Shown in pieces: positions 16,946 through 25,885 of a DNA stretch of 64,000 nucleotides. The stretch's first letter is position 1. Each line of letters begins with the position of its first letter. The DNA lies in contig NZ_CP097636.1 of NCBI RefSeq assembly GCF_023573145.1, forward strand, positions 1,240,001 through 1,304,000. Reading direction: 5' to 3'. The translations under genes and the position numbers were made by a program. Below the pieces are notes generated by a model. That model ran no database searches. It worked only from the letters and a program-made list of their open reading frames with translations, and was not told the DNA's origin. The DNA comes from Aquincola tertiaricarbonis. GTDB lineage: Bacteria; Pseudomonadota; Gammaproteobacteria; Burkholderiales; Burkholderiaceae_C.

Positions 16946-17434
16946 ATGGAAAAAGCGCTTCCCGCCATTCCTGCCAAGCGCTACTTCACCATCGGTGAGG
17001 TGAGTGAGCTTTGCGGCGTCAAGCCGTACGTGCTGCGCTACTGGGAGCAGGAATTCACCCAGCTCAAGCCGATGAAGCGCCGCGGCAACCGGCGCTACTA
17101 CCAGCACCACGAGGTGCTGCTGATCCGCCGTATCCGCGAGCTGCTGTACGACCAGGGCTTCACCATCAGCGGGGCGCGCAACCGCCTGGCGGAGATGCAA
17201 GGCCATGGCCGCCACGGCCTGCATGCCGGCCCCGGCGACGATGCGCTGCCGCCACACGAAGCCGATGACCGCGAGCCGTTGCCCGCCGAAGCCCTGCACG
17301 GCACGCCGGGCTTTGAGCTGGACGCCACGCCGGCGCCCGAGGCGCTGCGCACCGGCATGCCACCTCTGGGCGCCGTGTCCGCCGACCAGCTGCGGCTCGA
17401 GCTGATTTCGATCCGAAATCTGTTGACGATCTAG
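16946..17434 (+). CDS. MerR family transcriptional regulator
   Basis: A 162-residue regulator. The N-terminal winged helix-turn-helix (about 12-80) is clear: YFTIGEVSELCGVKPYVLRYWEQEF, then RRGNRRYYQHHEVLLIRRIRELL. The C-terminal half is Ala/Pro/Glu-rich and shows no cysteine pair, so it is not a classical metal sensor. Its conserved place after ihfA in many proteobacteria is known, but its targets are not known to me. ATG 16946 is preferred to the upstream TTG 16937 because the MEKALPAIPAKRYFTIGEV start is typical and a GGAG site lies ahead. The tRNA-Pro promoter lies across its last codons. Confidence 0.88.
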   Translation: MEKALPAIPAKRYFTIGEVSELCGVKPYVLRYWEQEFTQLKPMKRRGNRRYYQHHEVLLIRRIRELLYDQGFTISGARNRLAEMQGHGRHGLHAGPGDDALPPHEADDREPLPAEALHGTPGFELDATPAPEALRTGMPPLGAVSADQLRLELISIRNLLTI

Positions 17435-17453
17435 CCAGGTTGCAGGTTATACT
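17423..17453 (+). promoter_or_regulatory. Promoter of tRNA-Pro
   Basis: TTGACG (17423-17428) and TATACT (17448-17453), or TTATAC with an 18-base spacer, overlapping the 3' end of the merR-like gene. The -10 ends 12 bases before the tRNA 5' end, right for a tRNA promoter. The 18-19-base spacer is slightly long. Confidence 0.6.
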
Positions 17454-17464
17454 GCGTGGCTCAG

Positions 17465-17542
<78 letters not shown>

Positions 17543-17554
17543 TTGAAAAAGCAG

Positions 17555-17587
17555 AGGGCCGGTTCTCACAAGGAACCGGCCCTTTTT
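17555..17587 (+). terminator. Terminator after tRNA-Pro
   Basis: Perfect 11-bp stem AGGGCCGGTTC/GAACCGGCCCT around loop TCACAAG, then TTTTT. It ends the tRNA-Pro transcript. AAAAAGC to its left could also let it serve the leftward feo genes. Confidence 0.85.
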
Positions 17588-17610
17588 GTTTGGGCCCGCC
17601 GGTGGCGGGT

Positions 17611-17886
17611 TCAGCGCCTGCGGTGCAACCGGATCGGCACGGCCGTCGGGCCGGACGCATCGCGCACGGCCGCCTTGCCGGGCTTGGCATCGCAGCCATC
17701 ACAGCCACAGGCACCGCCGCCGCGCGCGGCGCGCTGCAGCGGCCGCGCCAGCCGGGCCGGCAGCGGCAGGCGCAACAGCCGGCGGGCAAGGGCGCTGCGC
17801 AGCGCTGCGGGCAGCAGCGCCCACGCCGCATACATGGCGCTGGGCGCCACGATGGCCGCCACGGCGGCTTGTTGCAGGTCGGGCAT
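17611..17886 (-). CDS. Small Cys-rich protein downstream of feoB (DUF6587-like)
   Basis: A 91-residue protein starting 17 bases after feoB. It has one membrane segment ([20 protein letters not shown], about 9-28), a basic Arg/Leu-rich stretch and a Cys cluster CGCDGC near residues 68-73. Small membrane proteins with such a CxxC-type tail occur next to feoB in many beta- and gammaproteobacteria; I know the group as DUF6587 but could not check this. It takes the place of FeoC, the small winged-helix partner in enterobacteria, yet has no winged helix. The cysteines could bind iron or an Fe-S cluster and sense redox or iron near FeoB; that is inference. Confidence 0.7.
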   Translation of the reverse strand: MPDLQQAAVAAIVAPSAMYAAWALLPAALRSALARRLLRLPLPARLARPLQRAARGGGACGCDGCDAKPGKAAVRDASGPTAVPIRLHRRR

Positions 17887-17903
17887 CACGGTGCGGCTCC
17901 GGG

Positions 17904-19790
17904 TCAGCCGGCGCCCAGGGCGACGGCGATGTGGTACGTGGCGAAGGCGGCGACATAGGCCAGGCCGAACAGATAACCTGCCATCAGCGCGGGGTAGCGC
18001 CAGCTGTTGGTCTCTCGCCGCACCACCGCCAGGGTGGACAGGCACTGCGGCGCGAACACGAACCACGCCAGCAGCGACAGCGCGGTGGCCAGCGACCACT
18101 GCGAGGCCAGCACCGGCGTCAGCGCATCGGCCACGTCTTCGGCGCCGGCATCCGACAGCGCGTAGACCGTGCCCAGCGCACCCACCGCCACCTCGCGCGC
18201 GGCCATGCCGGGCACCAGCGCGATCGAGATCTGCCAGTTGAAGCCGATGGGCGCGAACACCGGCTCCAGCGCGGCGCCGATGCGGCCGGCCGCGCTGTAT
18301 TCGATGGCGGCACCGGTGGCGCCCGCCGGCGGCGCAGGCCAGCTCGACAGGAACCACAGCACGATGGTCAGCGAGAAGATGATGGTGCCCACGCGGCGCA
18401 GGAAGATGCGCGCCCGCTCCCACAGCCCGAGCGCGAAGTTGCGCAGGCTGGGCAGGCGGTAGGGCGGCAGCTCCAGCATCAGCGGCTGGTAGCCGCTTTT
18501 CATCCACAGGCGCTTGAACACCCAGGCCACCGCCACCGCCGACAGTACGCCGGCCACGTACAGGCCGAACAGCACCAGCCCGCGCAGGTCGAAGGGGCCC
18601 ACGCTGCGCGCCGGGATGAAGGCGCCGATCAGCAGCGCGTACACCGGCAGCCGGGCCGAGCAGGTCATCAGCGGCGCGATCATGATGGTGGCCAGCCGGT
18701 CTTTCCAGCTGGCGATGGTGCGGGTGGCCATCACGCCCGGCACCGCGCAGGCGAAGCTGGACAGCAGCGGGATGAAGGCGCGGCCCGACAGGCCGACACG
18801 GCCCATCAGCGTGTCCAGCAAAAAGGCGGCGCGCGGCAGGTAGCCCGAGTCTTCCAGCAGCAGGATGAAGCCGAACAGGATCAGGATCTGCGGCAGGAAC
18901 ACCAGCACGCTGCCCACGCCCGCGATCACGCCATCGACCAGCAGGCTGCGCAGCGGCCCTTCGGCCATGTGCGCATTGACGCCGTCGGACGCCCAGGCGA
19001 GGGCGGCCTTGATGGCATCCATCGGCACCGCGGCCCAGGAGAACACGGCCTGGAACATCAGGAACAGCAGCAGCGCCAGCAGGGCCAGGCCGGCCACCGG
19101 GTGCATCACCACCGCATCGATGCCAAGCTGGAAGCGCGGGTTGCGCGGCGCGCTGGGGGCGGCCACCGACAGGATGCGCCGCACTTCGCGCTGCAACGCG
19201 GCGGCCGAGCCATCGTCGGCGAGCAGGGCGCCCGCGGTCGGCTGGCGCTGGGCCTGCTTCGCTGCCAGCGCGCTGCCCAACTGGGCCAGCAGCTGCGCAT
19301 GGCCATCGCGCCGGATGGCCACGGTTTCCACCACCGGGCAGCCCAATTCGGCGGCCAGCGCCGGCACGTCGATGGCCAAGCCATGGGCCCGCGCCACGTC
19401 GGCCATGTTCAGCGCCACGATCAGCGGGCGGCCGCGGCGCTGCAGCTCCAGCACCAGCCGCAGGTTCATGCGCAGGTTGGTGGCGTCCACCACCGCCACG
19501 ATCAGGTCGGGCAGCGGTTCGTCGGCGCGCCGGCCTTCGATGACGTCCAGCGTCACCTGCTCGTCGGGCGTGGCGGGGGTCAGGCTGTAGGTGCCGGGCA
19601 GGTCCACCACCTGCACCGGCCGGCCGTCGGGCAGCGTGGCCAGGCCGGCCTTGCGCTCGACGGTGACGCCAGCGTAGTTGGCCACCTTCTGGCGGGCGCC
19701 GGTCAGCAGGTTGAAGAGGGCGGTCTTGCCGCAGTTCGGGTTGCCCACCAGGGCCAGGCGCGGCAGGGCGGTGGCGTGCGGCGTCGTCAT
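17904..19790 (-). CDS. feoB: Ferrous iron transport protein B
   Basis: Inner-membrane ferrous iron importer with an N-terminal GTPase. The 628-residue product shows G1 GNPNCGKT (16-23), the G2 region VANYAGVTVE, G3 DLPGTYSL and G4 NMAD (near 130), a GDI-like spacer, then the membrane part with two Gate repeats (PLLSSFACAVPG with the conserved Cys, and the second Gate near GMAAREV) and about eight helices. It is shorter than E. coli FeoB (773), mainly at the C-terminus. ATG 19790 overlaps the feoA stop by 4 bases (ATGA), so the two are translationally coupled. Regulation by Fur is suggested by the site upstream of feoA. Confidence 0.95.
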   Translation of the reverse strand: MTTPHATALPRLALVGNPNCGKTALFNLLTGARQKVANYAGVTVERKAGLATLPDGRPVQVVDLPGTYSLTPATPDEQVTLDVIEGRRADEPLPDLIVAVVDATNLRMNLRLVLELQRRGRPLIVALNMADVARAHGLAIDVPALAAELGCPVVETVAIRRDGHAQLLAQLGSALAAKQAQRQPTAGALLADDGSAAALQREVRRILSVAAPSAPRNPRFQLGIDAVVMHPVAGLALLALLLFLMFQAVFSWAAVPMDAIKAALAWASDGVNAHMAEGPLRSLLVDGVIAGVGSVLVFLPQILILFGFILLLEDSGYLPRAAFLLDTLMGRVGLSGRAFIPLLSSFACAVPGVMATRTIASWKDRLATIMIAPLMTCSARLPVYALLIGAFIPARSVGPFDLRGLVLFGLYVAGVLSAVAVAWVFKRLWMKSGYQPLMLELPPYRLPSLRNFALGLWERARIFLRRVGTIIFSLTIVLWFLSSWPAPPAGATGAAIEYSAAGRIGAALEPVFAPIGFNWQISIALVPGMAAREVAVGALGTVYALSDAGAEDVADALTPVLASQWSLATALSLLAWFVFAPQCLSTLAVVRRETNSWRYPALMAGYLFGLAYVAAFATYHIAVALGAG

Positions 19791-20029
19791 GCGGCGGCCA
19801 CCTCCACGCAGGCGGCTTCCACCAGGCGCAGCGCGATCAAGGTGTCGCCGATGCACACCGCCAGTGGTTCACGACCGCCCGGCCCGCGGCGCAACAGCTG
19901 CAGCGGCTCACCGGGCAGAAAGCCCAGCTCGCCCAGTCGTCGCAAGGTAGCCTCGCCGATCTCGGGTGAGGCGGCCGCCACGCGAACGACGGTGGCATGG
20001 GCGCCGGCAGGCAGGGCAGGAAGTCGCAT
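19787..20029 (-). CDS. feoA: Ferrous iron transport protein A
   Basis: An 80-residue SH3-like cytoplasmic protein that supports FeoB. The FeoA core is visible: RRLGELGFLPGEPLQLLRRGPGGREPLAV and GDTLIALRLVEAACVEV. First gene of the leftward feoA-feoB-small Cys protein operon; it overlaps feoB by 4 bases. A palindrome resembling a Fur box lies about 20 bases before its ATG. Confidence 0.93.
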   Translation of the reverse strand: MRLPALPAGAHATVVRVAAASPEIGEATLRRLGELGFLPGEPLQLLRRGPGGREPLAVCIGDTLIALRLVEAACVEVAAA

Positions 20030-20047
20030 CGAGAGTTCAAAAGCTCA

Positions 20048-20066
20048 AATGCGAATTATTCGCTTT
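20048..20066 (-). promoter_or_regulatory. Fur-box-like palindrome ahead of feoA
   Basis: AATGCGAATTATTCGCTTT contains the perfect dyad GCGAAT-T-ATTCGC (20051-20063). It has the NAT(A/T)AT core layout of proteobacterial Fur boxes and stands out as AT-rich. It lies 19-37 bases before the feoA start, where a repressor would block the promoter or early transcription. Fur control of feo is well established elsewhere; binding here is inferred. Confidence 0.6.
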
Positions 20067-20170
20067 CGCTCGCGTGGAGGGAAGCGGGGGCCACCAGAGG
20101 CCGTGTGCGCGAGTGGGGCAGACAGCTGGCCGACAGCTTCGGTGCTGTAGGGCGCGAAAAGCTGCGCAAG

Positions 20171-20200
20171 AAAAAAGCCGCCCCCGGAGGGAGCGGCTTT
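20171..20200 (-). terminator. Terminator after tRNA-Thr
   Basis: On the minus strand AAAGCCGC pairs with GCGGCTTT around a C/G-rich loop that adds further pairs, followed by TTT, giving a T-run of six. It starts about 7 bases after the tRNA-Thr 3' end. Confidence 0.8.
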
Positions 20201-20206
20201 CTTGTT

Positions 20207-20282
20207 TGGTGCCGGTGAAGAGAGTCGAACTCCCGACCTTCGCATTACGAATGCGCTGCTCTACCAACTGAGCTACACCGGC
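20207..20282 (-). tRNA. tRNA-Thr (CGT anticodon)
   Basis: A 76-base cloverleaf on the minus strand: acceptor GCCGGTG/CACCGGC, D-arm GCTCAGTTGGTAGAGC, anticodon stem CGCAT region with loop TTCGTAA (anticodon CGT, reads ACG), T-arm GTCGGGAGTTCGACTCTC, discriminator A and encoded CCA. It has its own promoter and terminator. Confidence 0.97.
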
Positions 20283-20292
20283 GTAGCCTATG

Positions 20293-20320
20293 AGTATAGC
20301 CTAGAAGAACGTTGCTGCAA
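20293..20320 (-). promoter_or_regulatory. Promoter of tRNA-Thr
   Basis: Minus-strand TTGCAG (20320-20315), 16-base spacer, TATACT (20298-20293), ending 10 bases before the tRNA 5' end. A good sigma-70 match in the right place. Confidence 0.7.
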
Positions 20321-20335
20321 CAGCCCGAAAGCCGC

Positions 20336-21346
20336 TCAACGGGCTTCGTGGTGGTACGCGGTCACACGCTCCACCTCGTTCTTCGAGCCCAGCACCACGC
20401 TCACCCGCTCGTGCAGCTTGCTGGGCTGCAGGTCGAGGATGCGCTCGCGGCCGTTGGTGGCAGCGCCGCCGGCCTGTTCCACCAGGAAAGCCATCGGGTT
20501 GGCCTCGTACATCAGGCGCAGCTTGCCGGGCTTGTCGGGCTCGCGCTTGTCCCAGGGGTAGAGGAACACGCCGCCGCGGCTCAGGATGCGGTGCACGTCG
20601 GCCACCATGCTGGCGATCCAGCGCATGTTGAAGTCCTTGCCGCGCGGCCCTTCGGTGCCGGCCAGGCATTCGTCGATGTAGCGCGTCACCGGGGCGTCCC
20701 AGTGGCGCTTGTTGCTCATGTTGATCGCGAATTCCTTGGTGTCCTCGGGAATGCGCACGTTCTCGGCCGTCAGCACCCAGGAGCCTTGCTCGCGGTCCAG
20801 CGTGAACATGGCCACGCCGTCGCCCACGGTCAGCACCAGCGTGGTCTGCGGGCCGTACACGCAGTAGCCGGCGGCGGCCTGGCGGGTGCCGGGCTGCATG
20901 AAGTCGCGCTCGGTCACGCTTTCATGGTCGCCCAGCTTGCGCAGCACCGAGAAGATGGTGCCGATGCTGACGTTGACGTCGATGTTGCTGGAGCCGTCGA
21001 GCGGGTCGAACAGCAGCAGGTATTCGCCCTGCGGATAGCGGTTGGGCACCACGTGGATGGAGTCCATCTCCTCGCTGGCCATGGCCGCCAGCGCGCCGCC
21101 CCATTCGTTGGCCTCGATCAGCACCTCGTTGGCGATGATGTCCAGCTTCTTCTGGACCTCGCCCTGCACGTTCTCGCTGCCGGCGCTGCCCAGCACTTCG
21201 CCCAGGGCGCCTTTGTTCACCGAGATGGCGATGCGCTTGCAGGCACGGGCCACCACTTCCAGCAGCAGCCGCAGCTGCCCCGGGATGTGGCCGTGCTTGC
21301 GTTGCTGCTCGACTAGGTACTGCGTCAGGCTGATGCGTTTTTCCAT
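20336..21346 (-). CDS. fbp: Fructose-1,6-bisphosphatase class 1
   Basis: Hydrolyses fructose 1,6-bisphosphate to fructose 6-phosphate in gluconeogenesis (and in the Calvin cycle where present). The 336-residue product has the class 1 metal-site motif [15 protein letters not shown] near residue 120 and [22 protein letters not shown] further on, with the sugar-phosphate site toward the C-terminus. The length is normal. Its ATG follows the pepN stop by 2 bases, so it is the second gene of a pepN-fbp operon. Confidence 0.96.
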   Translation of the reverse strand: MEKRISLTQYLVEQQRKHGHIPGQLRLLLEVVARACKRIAISVNKGALGEVLGSAGSENVQGEVQKKLDIIANEVLIEANEWGGALAAMASEEMDSIHVVPNRYPQGEYLLLFDPLDGSSNIDVNVSIGTIFSVLRKLGDHESVTERDFMQPGTRQAAAGYCVYGPQTTLVLTVGDGVAMFTLDREQGSWVLTAENVRIPEDTKEFAINMSNKRHWDAPVTRYIDECLAGTEGPRGKDFNMRWIASMVADVHRILSRGGVFLYPWDKREPDKPGKLRLMYEANPMAFLVEQAGGAATNGRERILDLQPSKLHERVSVVLGSKNEVERVTAYHHEAR

Positions 21347-21348
21347 CG

Positions 21349-24033
21349 TTAGCTTTCAAGTGCGCGCGACACGACTTCGCGGGTGTCGTCGCTCAGGTTG
21401 GGTTGGGCTGCCACGCGGGCCAGGGCGTCGCGGGCGGCGCTCTGCCACGGCTCGGCCAGGCGACGCCAGCGTTCCATCATCCGTGCCAGGCGTGACGCCA
21501 GTTGCGGGTTGGCGGCGTCGATGTCGGTCACCAGCGACTCCCACAAGGCGTAGCCGGCCGCATCGGCACGGTGGAAGGCGGCCGGATTGGCCGACATCAG
21601 CGTGAAGATGAGGCTGCGCGCCCGGTTCGGGTTCTTCAGCGAGAAGTCCGGGTGCTTCATCAGCGCCTGGATGCGCTCGAACACACGCCCCGCGTTGGGG
21701 CCGATGGGCTCGGGTGCACCAGCTTGCAGCGCGAACCACTTGTCGATGACCAGCGCCTCGCCCTTGAACATCTCGTAAAAGCGCGCCAGCGCCGGCTCCG
21801 CCAGCGCGGCATGGGCTTCCACCAGCGCTTGCAGCGCGCCCAGGCGCTCCGTCATGTTGCCGGCGGTCTTGAAGCGGCCATAGGCCTTGCCCTGCCACAC
21901 CTCGTCGCCGGTGGCCACCGCATGGCGCACCAGCATCGCCAGCGCCCGGTTGGCCAGCGCGCGGTAGCCGCTCTGCTGTGCATCGGGGCGGTAGCCTTCG
22001 TTGACCTGGTGGTTGTCCCAGGCCCACAGCCAGTCGGCATGCAGCTCGGCGGCCAGCTGGTCGCGCATGGCTTCGTGCACCACGTGGATGCGCTGCGGAT
22101 CGGAGACCTCGAACTGCTCGGCCACGTAGCGCTCGTTGGGCAGCGTGAGCACCAGTTCCTTGAAGGCGGCGTCCAGCGTCTCGTCGCGCAGCACGCTGCG
22201 CAGCGCCTCGACGATGGCGGCGTCCAGCACCGGCGGCGCGTCGGACCGGGTGGCCGCCATCATGGCGGACAGCACCAGGCGCTGGCCGGCTTCCCAGCGG
22301 TTGAAAGGGTCGCTGTCGTGCTTGAGCAGGATCAGCAGCTCGTCGTTCGACAGGCCGTCGTCCAGCCGCACCGGCGCCGAGAAGCCGCGCAGCAGCGAAG
22401 GCACCGGCGGCACGTCGATGTTGACGAAGGTGAGGCTGAGGCTGGGCTCGTCCAGCACCAGCACGCGCTCGGTGGCGCTGCTGGGGTACTCGCCTTCCAG
22501 CTGCACCGGCAGGGCCTGGCCGTCAGGGCCCAGCAGGCCCATCTGCACCGGGATCACGTAGGGCAGCTTGTGCGCCTGGCCGGGGCTGGGCTGGCTGGTC
22601 TGCGCCAGCGTCAGCGTGTAGCTGCGCTGCTCGGCGTTGTAGTGGCCGCGGGCCTTGAGCTGCGGCGTGCCGGCCTGGGCGTACCAGTTCTTGAACTTGT
22701 CCAGCCGCACGCTGAGCATGCTGCCGGGGTTGGCGTCGGCGATGGCCTGGGCGAAGTCGTCGCAGGTGACGGCAAAGCCGTCATGACGCTGGAAGTACAG
22801 CGTCATGCCACGCTCAAAGCCTTCGCGGCCCACCAGCGTCTGCATCATGCGCACGACTTCGGCGCCCTTCTCGTACACCGTGGCGGTGTAGAAGTTGTTG
22901 ATGGCCTGGTACTCGTCGGGGCGCACCGGGTGGGCCATCGGGCCGGCATCTTCCGGGAACTGCACCTGGCGCAGGCCGCGCACGTCTTCGATGCGCTTGA
23001 CGGCCTTGGCGCTGGGTCCGCCGGCCATGTCCATGCTGAACTCCTGGTCGCGGAAGACGGTCAGGCCTTCCTTCAGGCTCAGCTGGAACCAGTCGCGGCA
23101 GGTGATGCGGTTGCCCGTCCAGTTGTGGAAGTACTCGTGGCCGACCACGCTTTCGACGCCGGCGAAGTCCACGTCGGTGGCGGTGGCCGGGCTGGCCAGA
23201 ACGAACTTCGTGTTGAAGATGTTCAGGCCCTTGTTCTCCATCGCGCCCATGTTGAAGTCGCCGACGGCGACGATCATGAAGCGTTCCAGGTCCAGCGGCA
23301 GCTTGAAGCGGGCCTCGTCCCACACCACCGAGGCGATCAGCGAGTTCATCGCATGCTCGGTCTTGTCCAGGTCGCCGCGGCGCACGTACACCTGCAGCAG
23401 GTGGTCGCGGCCCGAGCGGGTGCGGATCTGCTGCTCACGGGCCACCAGGTCGGCGGCCACCACGGCGAACAGGTAGCTGGGCTTGCGGAACGGGTCGTGC
23501 CACTTGGCGTAGTGGCGGCCGCCTTCCAGCTCGCCTTCTTCCAGCAGGTTGCCGTTGGACAGCAGCACCGGGTAGCGCTTCTTGTCGGCGCGCAGCAGCA
23601 CGGTGTAGACGGCCATCACGTCGGGCCGGTCCAGGAAGTAGGTGATGCGGCGGAAGCCTTCGGCCTCGCACTGGGTGAACAGGCCGCTGTCGGACGAGAA
23701 CAGGCCCGACAGCTGGGTGTTCTTGTCCGGGCAGCAGGTGTTGCGGATGTCCAGCGTGAAGTTGTCGCCGGGCGGGTTGTCGATCACCAGCAGGCCGGGC
23801 TCCTGGCGGAAGCTGACGCTCTCGCCATTGGCCTGCACGCGCAGCAGGGTGATGTCCTCGCCGTGCAGCTTCAGCGGCTGCGGCGGCAGCGACAGGTTGC
23901 GCTCGATCACCAGCCGGCTGCTGACGATGGTCTTGGCGGGGTCGAGGTCGAAGGTGAGCTCGACGTTGCGGATCCAGTAGGCCGGCTCGGTGTAGTCCGC
24001 GCGGCGGATGGTGAGGGCGGGTCCTTCACGCAT
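21349..24033 (-). CDS. pepN: Aminopeptidase N (M1 family)
   Basis: Zinc metallopeptidase that removes N-terminal residues from peptides in the cytoplasm. The 894-residue product has the N-terminal beta saddle, the substrate-binding [11 protein letters not shown], the zinc site HEYFHNWTG (near 299-303) with the downstream Glu in [13 protein letters not shown], and the long helical C-terminal domain of the E. coli PepN type. The ATG at 24033 is chosen because the frame upstream is low-complexity and lies in the HAD gene; the true start overlaps that gene's end by 8 bases. Gene order on this strand is prfB, HAD phosphatase, pepN, fbp, probably one transcript. Confidence 0.95.
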   Translation of the reverse strand: MREGPALTIRRADYTEPAYWIRNVELTFDLDPAKTIVSSRLVIERNLSLPPQPLKLHGEDITLLRVQANGESVSFRQEPGLLVIDNPPGDNFTLDIRNTCCPDKNTQLSGLFSSDSGLFTQCEAEGFRRITYFLDRPDVMAVYTVLLRADKKRYPVLLSNGNLLEEGELEGGRHYAKWHDPFRKPSYLFAVVAADLVAREQQIRTRSGRDHLLQVYVRRGDLDKTEHAMNSLIASVVWDEARFKLPLDLERFMIVAVGDFNMGAMENKGLNIFNTKFVLASPATATDVDFAGVESVVGHEYFHNWTGNRITCRDWFQLSLKEGLTVFRDQEFSMDMAGGPSAKAVKRIEDVRGLRQVQFPEDAGPMAHPVRPDEYQAINNFYTATVYEKGAEVVRMMQTLVGREGFERGMTLYFQRHDGFAVTCDDFAQAIADANPGSMLSVRLDKFKNWYAQAGTPQLKARGHYNAEQRSYTLTLAQTSQPSPGQAHKLPYVIPVQMGLLGPDGQALPVQLEGEYPSSATERVLVLDEPSLSLTFVNIDVPPVPSLLRGFSAPVRLDDGLSNDELLILLKHDSDPFNRWEAGQRLVLSAMMAATRSDAPPVLDAAIVEALRSVLRDETLDAAFKELVLTLPNERYVAEQFEVSDPQRIHVVHEAMRDQLAAELHADWLWAWDNHQVNEGYRPDAQQSGYRALANRALAMLVRHAVATGDEVWQGKAYGRFKTAGNMTERLGALQALVEAHAALAEPALARFYEMFKGEALVIDKWFALQAGAPEPIGPNAGRVFERIQALMKHPDFSLKNPNRARSLIFTLMSANPAAFHRADAAGYALWESLVTDIDAANPQLASRLARMMERWRRLAEPWQSAARDALARVAAQPNLSDDTREVVSRALES

Positions 24034-24706
24034 GGTGTGCTTCTCCGGTGGGGCGCGACGGCGACAGGGCGCCGAGGTCGAAGTGCTGCAGATCGGGCAC
24101 GATGGCCACCACGTTGTCGAAGCCGGTGAAGGCTTCGCGCGGCATGGTGGTGGTGAGGGCGACGGCACGCATGCCGGCGCGGCGGGCCGCCTCGATGCCC
24201 AGCGGTGCGTCCTCGAACACCACGCAGGCCTCGGGCGCCACGCCCAGGCGGCGCGCGGCTTCCAGGAAGATGTCCGGGTGCGGCTTGCCGCGCAGGCCGT
24301 CGGCCGGGCTGGTGACGGTGTCGATCCACTCGCCGATGCCGAAGCGCTCGAAGGCCAGCTGCATGTTCAGCAGGCCCGAGGCGGTGCACACCGCCAGCTT
24401 CAGGCCCTGATTGCGCGCCAGCGCGGCCAGCTCGGCGGCGCCGCCGATCAGCTGCAGCGACGGGCGGGCGAATTCGCGGTAAAGCGCTTCCTTTTCCTCC
24501 GCCAGGGCGTCGATCGCGGCCGCATCCAGGTGCGGCAGCAGGTCGGCCAGGATCTCGGCATTGGCGCGGCCGGCGGTGGATGCGAAGAAGCCCGGCTCAT
24601 CCATCGGATGACCATGGCGCCGGTGCCACTCGATCCAGGCGTTGTGGTGGTGCGGCATGCTGTCGATCAGCGTGCCATCGAGGTCGAACAGCAATGCTTG
24701 GGTCAC
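24026..24706 (-). CDS. HAD-IA family phosphatase (beta-phosphoglucomutase-like)
   Basis: A 226-residue haloacid-dehalogenase-type hydrolase. Motif I DLDGTLID (8-15; nucleophile Asp8, acid/base Asp10), motif II as TASG near 118, the motif III Lys in GKPHPDIF near 150 and motif IV FEDAPLGIEAA near 172 are all present. The cap region after motif I (SMPHHHNAWIEWHRRHG) resembles beta-phosphoglucomutases and sugar phosphatases. The start is GTG 24706, immediately after the prfB stop with a GGGAG site. Its substrate is unknown; a small sugar phosphate is likely. Confidence 0.88.
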   Translation of the reverse strand: MTQALLFDLDGTLIDSMPHHHNAWIEWHRRHGHPMDEPGFFASTAGRANAEILADLLPHLDAAAIDALAEEKEALYREFARPSLQLIGGAAELAALARNQGLKLAVCTASGLLNMQLAFERFGIGEWIDTVTSPADGLRGKPHPDIFLEAARRLGVAPEACVVFEDAPLGIEAARRAGMRAVALTTTMPREAFTGFDNVVAIVPDLQHFDLGALSPSRPTGEAHHA

Positions 24707-25811
24707 TCAGACTCCCTGCTTGAGGCTGGCTTCGATGAAGGCGTCGAGGTCGCCGTCCAGGACCTTCTGGGTGTTGGAGATCTCGACGTTGGTGCGCAGG
24801 TCCTTGATGCGGCTCTGGTCCAGCACGTAGCTGCGGATCTGGTGGCCCCAGCCGACGTCGGTCTTGGTGTCCTCCAGCTTCTGCTGCTCTTCCAGGCGCT
24901 TGCGCATCTCGAAGTCGTACAGGCGCGAACGCAGCCGCTTCCAGGCCACGTCGCGGTTGCTGTGCTGGCTGCGGCCGTCCTGGCACTGCACCACGATGCC
25001 GGTGGGGATGTGGGTCAGCCGCACCGCCGAGTCGGTCTTGTTGATGTGCTGGCCGCCCGCGCCGCTGGCGCGGAAGGTGTCGGTGCGCACGTCGGACGGG
25101 TTGATCTCGATCTCGATCGAGTCGTCCACCTCGGGGTAGACGAACAGCGAGGCGAAGCTGGTGTGGCGGCCGCCGGCCGAGTCGAACGGGCTCTTGCGCA
25201 CCAGGCGGTGCACACCGGTTTCGGTGCGCAGGTGGCCGAAGGCGTAGTCGCCCTCGACCTTGATGGTGGCGCTCTTGATGCCGGCGATGTCGCCCGGGGT
25301 TTCGTCTTCCAGCGTGGCGGTGAAGCCCTTGCGCTCGCAGTACTTCAGGTACTGGCGCAGCAGCATGCCGGCCCAGTCGCAGGCCTCGGTGCCGCCGGCG
25401 CCGGCCTGGATGTCGATGAAGCAGTTGCTGGGGTCGGCCGGGTTGTTGAACATCCGGCGGAATTCGAGCTGCTCGACCGTGCCCTGCAGCTTGCGGGCGT
25501 CTTCTTCGATCGCGGCCAGGCTGTCGAAGTCGGCTTCGGCCTTGGCCATGTCGAACAACTCGATGTTGTCCGACAGGCTGCTCGTCAGGTGGTTGATGGT
25601 CTCCACCACCACGTCGAGGTTGCGCTTCTCGCGGCCCAGTTCCTGGGCGCGCTTGGGCTCGTTCCAGACGTTGGGGTTCTCGAGGGCGGCGTTGACCTCG
25701 TTGAGTCTCAGGGCTTTGCGGTCGTAGTCAAAGATACCCCCGTAGCGCGTCGGTGCGCGCAGAGAGGTCCGACAGAAGGGCGCCGATCTCGTTGATCTTT
25801 TCGTTGTCCAT
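24707..25811 (-). CDS. prfB: Peptide chain release factor 2, with programmed +1 frameshift
   Basis: RF2 ends translation at UGA and UAA. Frame 0 runs from ATG 25811 for 27 codons ([10 protein letters not shown] to RGYL) and hits TGA at 25730-25728. The sequence before it, GGG GGT... read as CGG GGG TAT CTT TGA C, matches the universal prfB slip site with its Shine-Dalgarno-like G-run. A +1 shift (skipping the T) continues as [12 protein letters not shown] and runs to the stop at 24707, for 367 residues in all (E. coli RF2: 365). The SPF anticodon-like motif ([11 protein letters not shown]) and GGQ (GAGGQHINK, about 251-253) are intact. This is autoregulation by RF2 level, not a broken gene. 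Confidence 0.96.
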
Positions 25812-25885
25812 GCTTGCCATCCTTGTGAAGGAGGGCGATTTTCGCATGGGGTCTCCGCCGCCGGCGGGGCGGGGCGATCTGCCCG

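Noticed and set aside
25728..25811. prfB as a pseudogene because of an in-frame TGA
   Set aside because: The stop is the programmed RF2 recoding site; both frames join into a full-length RF2 with intact SPF and GGQ.
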